Assembly: GCA_903960915.1 (NCBI GenBank)
Contig: CAJCCO010000094.1
Location: forward strand, 1-64,000
Origin: an uncultured beta proteobacterium
GTDB lineage: Bacteria; Pseudomonadota; Gammaproteobacteria; Burkholderiales; Burkholderiaceae_C
Direction: 5' to 3'
Length of the DNA: 64,000 nt
Part shown: positions 56,995-64,000 of the stretch, in pieces
Layout of the letters: the number at the start of each line of letters is the position of its first letter
How positions within the stretch are numbered: the first letter of the stretch is position 1
Translations under genes and position numbers: made by a program
Notes under the pieces: generated by a model
The model's input: only the letters and a program-made list of their open reading frames with translations
Told to the model about the DNA's origin: nothing
The model's database searches: none

Positions 56995-58287
56995 TCAGGA
57001 CTTCAGGGCCCGGAAACCAATGTCGGTGCGGTATTGCATGCCGTCAAAGTGGATGCCCTGCGACACCTCGTAGGCGCGTTGCTGCGCCTGCTTGACGTTG
57101 TCGGCCAGCACCGTGATACACAGCACCCGGCCACCGGCGGTTAACACCACGCCGTCTTTTTTGACGGTGCCGGCATGGAACACCACGGCCTCATCGGTAT
57201 CGCGCGGCAAACCGGTGATGGGGTCGCCCTTGCGCGGATGCAGCGGGTAACCCGGCGCGGCCATCACCACGCCGAGGGCGGTACGCCGGTCCCAGATCAG
57301 CGCCACCTCGTCAAGTCGGCCGTGCGGACCGGGTTCGGTGGCCGCCATCATCACGTCCACCAAGTCTGATTTAAGTCGCATCATGATGGGCTGGGTTTCG
57401 GGGTCGCCCATGCGGCAATTAAATTCAAGGGTTTTGGTGTGTCCCTGGGCATCAATCATCAAGCCGGCGTACAAAAAGCCGGTGTAGGGAATGCCGTCTT
57501 TTTCCATGCCCTTGATGGTGGGCAAAATAATCTCGCGCATAGCGCGCGCATGCACATCAGGTGTCACCACCGGAGCGGGCGAATAGGCGCCCATGCCGCC
57601 GGTGTTAGGGCCTTGGTCGCCATCGAGCAGGCGCTTGTGGTCTTGGCTGGTGGCCAGGGCCAACACGTGCTTGCCGTCGCACATCACAATGAAGCTGGCT
57701 TCCTCGCCGCTCAGAAATTCTTCAATCACTACGCGGGCGCCCCCCTGGTTGTGCGCCACGCCCAGGGTGTTTTCGAGCAGCATGAAATCGACCGCCTCGT
57801 GGGCTTGCGCCAGCGTGGTGGCCACCACCACGCCTTTGCCTGCGGCCAGGCCGTCGGCCTTGACGACGATAGGCACGCCCACTTTGTCCAGGTAGGCGTG
57901 CGCAGCGGTGGCGTCGGTGAAGGTCTCGTACTCGGCCGTGGGAATGCCGTGGCGCTTCATGAAGGCCTTGGAAAAGGCCTTGGAGCTCTCGAGTTGCGCA
58001 GCCGCCTGCGTGGGGCCAAACACACGCAGGCCGTGCTGGCGGAATTCGTCAACTACGCCACTGGCCAGCGGCGCCTCGGGGCCCACCACGGTAAGGGTTA
58101 TTTTCTTGTCCTGTGCCCAGGCGCGCAGTTCATGAATGTCGGTGATGGGCAGGTTCTCCAAGCGCTCATCCATGGCCGTGCCGCCGTTACCAGGGGCCAC
58201 GTACACCTTTTGTACTTTGGAAGACTGGGCCAGCTTCCAGGCCAGCGCGTGTTCACGGCCACCGCCGCCAATGACGAGTACGTTCAT
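56995..58287 (-). CDS. purD: Phosphoribosylamine--glycine ligase
   Basis: [64 protein letters not shown]. Confidence 0.97.
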   Translation of the reverse strand: MNVLVIGGGGREHALAWKLAQSSKVQKVYVAPGNGGTAMDERLENLPITDIHELRAWAQDKKITLTVVGPEAPLASGVVDEFRQHGLRVFGPTQAAAQLESSKAFSKAFMKRHGIPTAEYETFTDATAAHAYLDKVGVPIVVKADGLAAGKGVVVATTLAQAHEAVDFMLLENTLGVAHNQGGARVVIEEFLSGEEASFIVMCDGKHVLALATSQDHKRLLDGDQGPNTGGMGAYSPAPVVTPDVHARAMREIILPTIKGMEKDGIPYTGFLYAGLMIDAQGHTKTLEFNCRMGDPETQPIMMRLKSDLVDVMMAATEPGPHGRLDEVALIWDRRTALGVVMAAPGYPLHPRKGDPITGLPRDTDEAVVFHAGTVKKDGVVLTAGGRVLCITVLADNVKQAQQRAYEVSQGIHFDGMQYRTDIGFRALKS

Positions 58288-59018
58288 AGCGCTTCGCTGT
58301 CAAATTGGGCGTTGTGGTAGACCTCTTGCGTGTCATCCAGCTCTTCAATCACGTCCAGCAGCTTTTGCATGCGCACGGCATCGTCGCCGCTGAGTTCAAT
58401 CGGGTTTTCGGCCCGCATGGTGACACCGGCCACCTCTGGCACCAAACCAGCTGCTTCCAGCGCGTTCTTGACTTTCTCAAAATCGACGTAGGCGGTGAGT
58501 ACCTCCAGCGCGCCGTCTTCGTCGGTGATCACATCTTCGGCACCGGCTTCCAGCGCCACCTCCATGACCTTGTCCTCGTCTGTGCCCGGGGCAAAAATCA
58601 GCTGGCCGCAGTGCTTGAACTGAAACGCGACAGAACCTTCGGTGCCCATGTTGCCGCCATGTTTGCTCAAGGCGTGGCGCACCTCGGCCACGGTACGTAC
58701 CTTGTTGTCGGTCATGGTGTCGATGATGATGGCGGCCCCGCCAATGCCATAACCTTCGTAGCGAATTTCTTCGTAATGCACACCTTCCTGGTTGCCGGTG
58801 GCTTTGTCGATGTTGTACTTGATGCGGTCGGCCGGCATGTTGGCCGCCTTGGCCTTGTCAACGGCCAGGCGCAGGCGTGGGTTGATGCTCAAATCTCCGC
58901 CTCCGGCACGGGCTGACACCGTAATTTCGCGAATGATGCGGGTCCAAATCTTGCCCCGTTTTTCGTCCTGGCGTCCTTTGCGGTGCTGAATATTGGCCCA
59001 TTTACTGTGTCCTGCCAC
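58284..59018 (-). CDS. YebC/PmpR family transcriptional regulator / translational factor
   Basis: [42 protein letters not shown]. Confidence 0.96.
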   Translation of the reverse strand: MAGHSKWANIQHRKGRQDEKRGKIWTRIIREITVSARAGGGDLSINPRLRLAVDKAKAANMPADRIKYNIDKATGNQEGVHYEEIRYEGYGIGGAAIIIDTMTDNKVRTVAEVRHALSKHGGNMGTEGSVAFQFKHCGQLIFAPGTDEDKVMEVALEAGAEDVITDEDGALEVLTAYVDFEKVKNALEAAGLVPEVAGVTMRAENPIELSGDDAVRMQKLLDVIEELDDTQEVYHNAQFDSEAL

Positions 59019-59166
59019 GGGAGATCCTTCAAATTAATCGATACGCTGGGGGACCAATTGTACTTTTGGCCGCCTACGCTTGATCGGGTGGGCTTGATCT
59101 GCCGCCCGCAGGCGTGCCGCGCATTGCATTACCATTTGCCTACTTTTTAATGGAGAAAGCGCCCCT

Positions 59167-59817
59167 ATGAGCAGTTCTGCCCCGCAAACGTCCCAAGTGC
59201 ACCTGGTGGATCATCCGCTGGTGCAGCACAAACTCACCCTGATGCGTCAAAAAGACGCCAGCACCAACAGCTTTCGTCGCCTGCTCAACGAGCTCAGCAT
59301 GCTGATGGCTTATGAAGTGACGCGTGACATGCCGATGCAGGACGTCCAGATCGAGACCCCGCTGGAAACCATGAACGCCAAGGTCATTGATGGCAAAAAA
59401 CTCGTGCTGGTCTCCATTTTGCGGGCCGGTACCGGCATTCTGGACGGCATGTTGACCGTGGTTCCAGGCGCCCGCGTGGGCCATATAGGCTTGTACCGCG
59501 ACCCCAAAACACTGCAGGCGGTGGAGTATTACTTCAAGATGCCCAAAGAAATGCAGGAGCGCGACGTGGTGGTGGTAGACCCCATGCTGGCCACCGGCAA
59601 CTCGGCCGTGGCGGCGGTTGACCGCATCAAGGCCCTGAAGCCCAAATCCATCAAGTTTGTGTGCCTGCTGACCTGCCCTGAAGGCATTGCCACCATGCAC
59701 AAAGCCCACCCGGACGTGCCCATTTACACCGCCGCTATTGACCGCCAACTCAACTCACACGGTTACATCTTGCCTGGCTTGGGCGATGCCGGTGACCGTA
59801 TTTTCGGTACGCAGTAA
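59167..59817 (+). CDS. upp: Uracil phosphoribosyltransferase
   Basis: [79 protein letters not shown]. Confidence 0.97.
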   Translation: MSSSAPQTSQVHLVDHPLVQHKLTLMRQKDASTNSFRRLLNELSMLMAYEVTRDMPMQDVQIETPLETMNAKVIDGKKLVLVSILRAGTGILDGMLTVVPGARVGHIGLYRDPKTLQAVEYYFKMPKEMQERDVVVVDPMLATGNSAVAAVDRIKALKPKSIKFVCLLTCPEGIATMHKAHPDVPIYTAAIDRQLNSHGYILPGLGDAGDRIFGTQ

Positions 59818-59826
59818 AACGCTCAG

Positions 59827-62067
59827 CTAGCGGCGCCGGGCTGAGCGCACGCCGCTGAGCTCGGACACGGTGCCCAGCACCTTGGCCAAACGGCCTGAGT
59901 CGACCACTTCAATGGTGAAAGTCATCCAGGCCGTGCCTTTGACCGATTGGGTTTGCACGCCGATCACATTCATTTTTTCTTTGGCAAACACCTCGGAAAT
60001 ATCGCGCAGCAAGCCTTGGCGATCAGCCGCTTGCACCGCCACGTCCACCGGATAAACCGCACCGGCATTGGCGGCCTGGGGCTGGCCCCACTCCACCTGA
60101 ATCACGCGTTCGCCGTTCTGGCTCACCATTTCCCGCAGGTTCGGGCAGTCGGTGCGGTGCACGCTCACGCCCTTGCCGCGCGTGACAAAGCCGCAGATGG
60201 CATCGGGCGGCGCCGGTTTGCAGCACTTGGCCAGTTGCGTCATCAGCGAATCCACCCCCACCACCAGCACCCCGCCTTTGGTCGGGTTGTTCTGGCTGCG
60301 CGGTTTTTTCAAAGGCAGGTAGTCGTCATCGGCCTGCAGCGGTTCTGGCGGCCGCAGCACAATCTCGATATTGCGCAATGAGAACTCGTCTTTGCCCACC
60401 ACCTCAAACAAGTCGTCGGCCGAGTTAAAGCCCAGTTGTGCCGCCAGGTCTTCCAGATTGATGGCCGTTTTGCCTTCGCGCTGCAGCAGCTTCTCTACGG
60501 TCTCGCGGCCTTTGGCCACCGTTTCATTCATGGCCAGCGCATTGAACCAGGCCCGCACCTTGGCTTTGGCGCGGTGGCTCACCAGGTAACCCAACTCGGG
60601 GTTCAACCAGTCGCGGGACGGTCCGCCCTCCTTCACCACGGTCACTTCGACCGTTTGTCCATTTTTAAGCGGCGTATTGAGCGGCACCATCACGCCGTCT
60701 AGCCGGGCGCCACGGCAGCGGTGGCCCAGGTTGGTGTGCACGCTGTAGGCAAAATCGACCGCTGTGGCGCCCTGGGGCAGTTCCACAATGGCGGCGTCGG
60801 GCGTCAGCACATAAATACGGTCATCAAATGCCACTTGCCCTGGGGCGCTGGCCAGGTCGCGCTCCCAGGCCAGCAGCTGGCGCAGCACCGCAATTTTGGC
60901 GTCATAGGCCCCGGTGGCGGAGACGCCGGCGTAGCCTTTGGTGCCGGCTTCCTTGTAGGCCCAATGGGCGGCCACGCCGTGCTCGGCGTGGTCGTGCATG
61001 GCCTGGGTTCGGATTTGAATTTCGATGGGCTGGCCGGCCTGGTCGCGCACCACGGTGTGCAGCGACTGGTAGCCATTGACCTTGGGCTTGGCGATGTAGT
61101 CGTCAAACTCCTCAAACACGGGCACAAACTGGTTGTGTACCCAGCTCAAGGCCGCGTAGCAGTCGGGCACGGTGGGCACCACCAGCCGCAGCGCCCGAAT
61201 GTCATACACCTGCTCAAAGCCGAGCGACTTGCCACGCATTTTTTTGACAATGCTGTAGATGTGTTTGGGCCGCCCCGACACGGTGGCGGCAATACCCTGC
61301 GCTCTCAGCTCGGCCTCCAGGCGGCTGCGCAACTGGGACACGTAGTGCTCGCGCTCGGTGCGTTTTTCGTCCAGCAACCTGGCCACTTGGCGGTAGGTGT
61401 CGGGCTCAAGAAAGCGAAACGCGAGGTCTTCCATCTCCCACTTGATTTCCCAAATGCCCAAGCGGTTGGCCAGCGGTGCAAACACCTGCAGCGACTCCTT
61501 CGCCATAGCCGGTGGCACAGGCAACTTGCTGGCAGCAAAAAAGCGCAGCGTTTGCAAGCGCGAGGCCAGGCGCAGCATCACCACGCGCAGGTCGCGCGAG
61601 AAGGCCAGCAGCATCTTGCGCACGTTTTCTGTCTGGGCTGCAGCGGTTTGGGCCATGGGTATGGCCGGGGCCGAACTGCCGTGGGCCACCTGGGCCACCT
61701 GGGACTGGCGCGCCAGGCGCTGAACCTGCACCAACTTGGTGGTTTCTACCGCCAGGGTGGCAAAGTTGTCGCCAAAGGCTTTGGCAATAATCTCTTGCGG
61801 CTTGTTCAGGTGGTTGCAGGCATACACCAGGTAGCTGGCGGCCTGCATGGCTTCAGAGCCGCCAATGGTCTTCAGGATGAGGGCGACCGCATCGGCGTGG
61901 GCCAGAATGTTTTCTGTGGTGTCCAAAAACTCGCCCGCCAGCAAGGGCTCGGCAAAGGCCCGGGCGCGCGTCAGGGCCTGCGGTTGTTCGGGCAGGTCGT
62001 GCGCCGTGGCGGCCATCAGGGGAGACAAGGAGGCCGAGGGTTGAGGCCCGGCGGGCAAACTTTTCAT
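59827..62067 (-). CDS. relA: RelA-type (p)ppGpp synthetase
   Basis: 746 aa; synthetase EEFDDYIAKPKVNGYQSLHTVV, TGS PQGATAVDFAYSVHTNLGHRCRGARLDG, ACT domain; HD hydrolase HDxxED motif not evident (SYLVYACNHLN). Confidence 0.94.
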   Translation of the reverse strand: MKSLPAGPQPSASLSPLMAATAHDLPEQPQALTRARAFAEPLLAGEFLDTTENILAHADAVALILKTIGGSEAMQAASYLVYACNHLNKPQEIIAKAFGDNFATLAVETTKLVQVQRLARQSQVAQVAHGSSAPAIPMAQTAAAQTENVRKMLLAFSRDLRVVMLRLASRLQTLRFFAASKLPVPPAMAKESLQVFAPLANRLGIWEIKWEMEDLAFRFLEPDTYRQVARLLDEKRTEREHYVSQLRSRLEAELRAQGIAATVSGRPKHIYSIVKKMRGKSLGFEQVYDIRALRLVVPTVPDCYAALSWVHNQFVPVFEEFDDYIAKPKVNGYQSLHTVVRDQAGQPIEIQIRTQAMHDHAEHGVAAHWAYKEAGTKGYAGVSATGAYDAKIAVLRQLLAWERDLASAPGQVAFDDRIYVLTPDAAIVELPQGATAVDFAYSVHTNLGHRCRGARLDGVMVPLNTPLKNGQTVEVTVVKEGGPSRDWLNPELGYLVSHRAKAKVRAWFNALAMNETVAKGRETVEKLLQREGKTAINLEDLAAQLGFNSADDLFEVVGKDEFSLRNIEIVLRPPEPLQADDDYLPLKKPRSQNNPTKGGVLVVGVDSLMTQLAKCCKPAPPDAICGFVTRGKGVSVHRTDCPNLREMVSQNGERVIQVEWGQPQAANAGAVYPVDVAVQAADRQGLLRDISEVFAKEKMNVIGVQTQSVKGTAWMTFTIEVVDSGRLAKVLGTVSELSGVRSARRR

Positions 62068-62109
62068 GCAGCTATTTTCGGACGATAAGGGGTGCGTGGG
62101 CTGGGTGCC

Positions 62110-63018
62110 TCAGACAAGCAGGAACGATGCCACGGCGTTCACCTGGCCGTCCGCGATGAAGGTGGGCGCATGGCCTACGCCTTCAAATTCGACCAAGCGC
62201 GCTTTTTCGTTGCGCGCCAGCATGCCCTGGGCGGTGGCATGGGACAACAAATCTGACTGCGCGCCGCGTGTCAGCAAAATGTCTGCCTGAATCTGCGCAT
62301 AAAGATGCCACAACAGCGCTTCGCCCTGCACCGCCGATTCTGGGGTGAGGGTTCGAAAAGCCACGGCAATGGCCGGGTCGTAATGCAGCACCAGCGCGCC
62401 CGAGCCATCGGGAGCGGGTTTGAGCATGGGCCGCGTCAAAGCCAACCACTGCGCCTGCGTGTGTGGGCCAAAACTGCTGGACAGCAGCCACAAGGCATCA
62501 GCCGCTTGTTGCAGCGAGCTAAAGCGCACCGGCAGGCCCAGGTACTGCCCGATACGTTGCAAGGCCTGCCATTCAATGGTGGGGCCCACATCATTGAGCA
62601 CCAGGCGGCGCACCGGCACGGGCAGCGCCACCTCGGGTTGGCCGCTCACCACCAGGCCAATCAGACCGCCCATGCTGGTGCCCACCCAGTCCAGCGTACC
62701 TGGCTGTAGTTGCTTAAGCAGTTGCAGCATGTCGGCGGCGTACTGGGGAATCTGGTAGCCCATGGGGTCTTGGAGCCAGTCGCTTTGGCCCCGGCCTACA
62801 ACATCTGGGCAGACCACACGTATCTCGGGGCCGCCACGCGCGCACAAGGCCTGGGCCAGCACGTCAAAGTCTCGCCCCTGGCGCGACAGGCCATGCACAC
62901 AGAGCACCACATGACGGCCCTGCGGGTTGCCCCATTGCCAATAGGCCATGCGGTGTCCCTGAGCGGGGCCTGCAACGGCGTCAGGACACTGTACGTAATT
63001 CAGCGTAGGTTCGGACAT
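62110..63018 (-). CDS. Alpha/beta hydrolase
   Basis: 302 aa; HVVLCVHGLSRQGRDFDVLAQAL..LDWVGTSMGGLIGLVVSG nucleophile elbow GTSMGG. Confidence 0.92.
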   Translation of the reverse strand: MSEPTLNYVQCPDAVAGPAQGHRMAYWQWGNPQGRHVVLCVHGLSRQGRDFDVLAQALCARGGPEIRVVCPDVVGRGQSDWLQDPMGYQIPQYAADMLQLLKQLQPGTLDWVGTSMGGLIGLVVSGQPEVALPVPVRRLVLNDVGPTIEWQALQRIGQYLGLPVRFSSLQQAADALWLLSSSFGPHTQAQWLALTRPMLKPAPDGSGALVLHYDPAIAVAFRTLTPESAVQGEALLWHLYAQIQADILLTRGAQSDLLSHATAQGMLARNEKARLVEFEGVGHAPTFIADGQVNAVASFLLV

Positions 63019-63158
63019 GGTGAAATTAAACAGTTAAAAAATTCTTCAGCGGGCTACGATGCCTCAGATCCAGCGTAACTCTGCGCTTGGCAAGACTGCT
63101 GGAAAAGGCCACCGTCGTATCCTAATTCAATAGCCACCCTCACTCTCGGAGAAAACCC

Positions 63159-63929
63159 ATGCTCAAAGGAAAAACAGCACTCATCACCGGCTCCACCAGC
63201 GGCATCGGCCTGGGTATTGCCAAAGCGCTGGCGCAACAAGGCGCCAACATCATGCTCAACGGCTTTGGCGATATAGAAGGCCCCAAGGCTGAAATTGCCG
63301 CCCTGGGCGTTCAGGTGGATTACCACGGCGCCGACATGAGCCAACCCGCCGACATTGAAGCCATGATGCAACAGGCCGCCAAGCGCTTTGGCCGGGTCGA
63401 CATTTTGGTCAACAACGCCGGCATTCAGCATGTGGCGCGGATAGAAAACTTCCCCGTAGAACGCTGGGACGCCATCATCGCCATCAACCTGAGCAGCGCC
63501 TTTCATGCCACCCGGCTCGCCCTGCCCGCCATGAAGGCGGCCAACTGGGGCCGCATCATCAACGTGGCCTCGGTTCACGGCTTGGTGGGGTCGGCAGAAA
63601 AATCGGCTTATGTCGCCGCCAAGCATGGCGTGGTGGGTTTGACCAAGGTCACCGCCCTTGAAAATGCCACCACCGGGGTGACCTGCAACGCCATTTGCCC
63701 GGGCTGGGTGCTGACCCCGCTGGTGCAAAAACAGGTGGATGCCAAGGCCGAAGCCCTCAAAATTTCTAATGCAGAAGCCACCAAACTGCTGCTGGGTGAG
63801 AAAGAACCGTCCATGCAGTTCACCAGCCCCGAAGAACTGGGTGCGCTGGCTGTGTTTTTCTGCTCAGCCGCAGGTAACAACGTACGCGGCGCGGCCTGGA
63901 ACATGGACGGTGGCTGGGCCGCTCAGTAA
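63159..63929 (+). CDS. bdhA: 3-hydroxybutyrate dehydrogenase (SDR family)
   Basis: 256 aa; LITGSTSGIGLGIAKALAQQG, NNAGIQHVARIENFPVERWDAIIAINLSSAFHATR, SAYVAAKHGVVGLTKVTALE. Confidence 0.93.
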   Translation: MLKGKTALITGSTSGIGLGIAKALAQQGANIMLNGFGDIEGPKAEIAALGVQVDYHGADMSQPADIEAMMQQAAKRFGRVDILVNNAGIQHVARIENFPVERWDAIIAINLSSAFHATRLALPAMKAANWGRIINVASVHGLVGSAEKSAYVAAKHGVVGLTKVTALENATTGVTCNAICPGWVLTPLVQKQVDAKAEALKISNAEATKLLLGEKEPSMQFTSPEELGALAVFFCSAAGNNVRGAAWNMDGGWAAQ

Positions 63930-64000
63930 GCCTAGGGCACTGGAAGGGCTTGACGACGGCCCTGCCCCAGAGTCAAACGCTGTCTCGCTTGCTTTGCAGG

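Noticed and set aside
57439-58320. 293-aa plus-strand ORF
   Set aside because: Antisense to purD; shadow ORF.
60721-62088. 455-aa plus-strand ORF
   Set aside because: Antisense to relA; Gly/His-rich composition and no recognisable domain.

Overview
This 64 kb window looks like chromosomal DNA from a beta-proteobacterium, probably Comamonadaceae/Burkholderiales judging by gene content and synteny (no database search was possible). I see no rRNA, transposase, prophage, CRISPR-Cas or recognisable defence island. The blocks are: (i) 1-10.9 kb, an accessory catabolic cluster with two leaderless-looking sulfatases, a GMC oxidoreductase, two Bug-type solute-binding proteins, an N-acyl-D-amino-acid deacylase-like amidohydrolase, a TauE/SafE exporter and a Crp/Fnr regulator; (ii) DUF3579-argD-argF, then kynU-kynA with a second Crp/Fnr regulator; (iii) a sterol desaturase-family protein coupled to an unknown membrane protein, a flavin monooxygenase, a Lon-like AAA/S16 protease, an aminotransferase and nth; (iv) a ~14.5 kb minus-strand cobalamin salvage/late-biosynthesis and uptake operon (btuB to cobC) headed by a cobalamin riboswitch, with a REP-like 30-bp tandem array between cobQ and cobT; (v) zapB/zapA, a DUF2279-like gene and a recognisable 6S RNA gene; (vi) tRNA-Lys(TTT) and tolB-pal-cpoB-tcdA; (vii) an LPS-type glycosyltransferase/msbA group; (viii) a housekeeping block rng-maf-rlmH-rsfS-nadD-hemF-acyltransferase-purD-yebC, then upp, relA, a hydrolase and bdhA. 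The most interesting items are a possible in-frame REP-encoded N-terminal extension of CobT, a leaderless BtuF-like protein inside the cobalamin operon, the sulfatase/amidohydrolase cluster, and several leader or intergenic RNA structures, including the 6S RNA and a terminator-like hairpin in the argD leader. I did not find convincing evidence of a wholly new multi-gene system.
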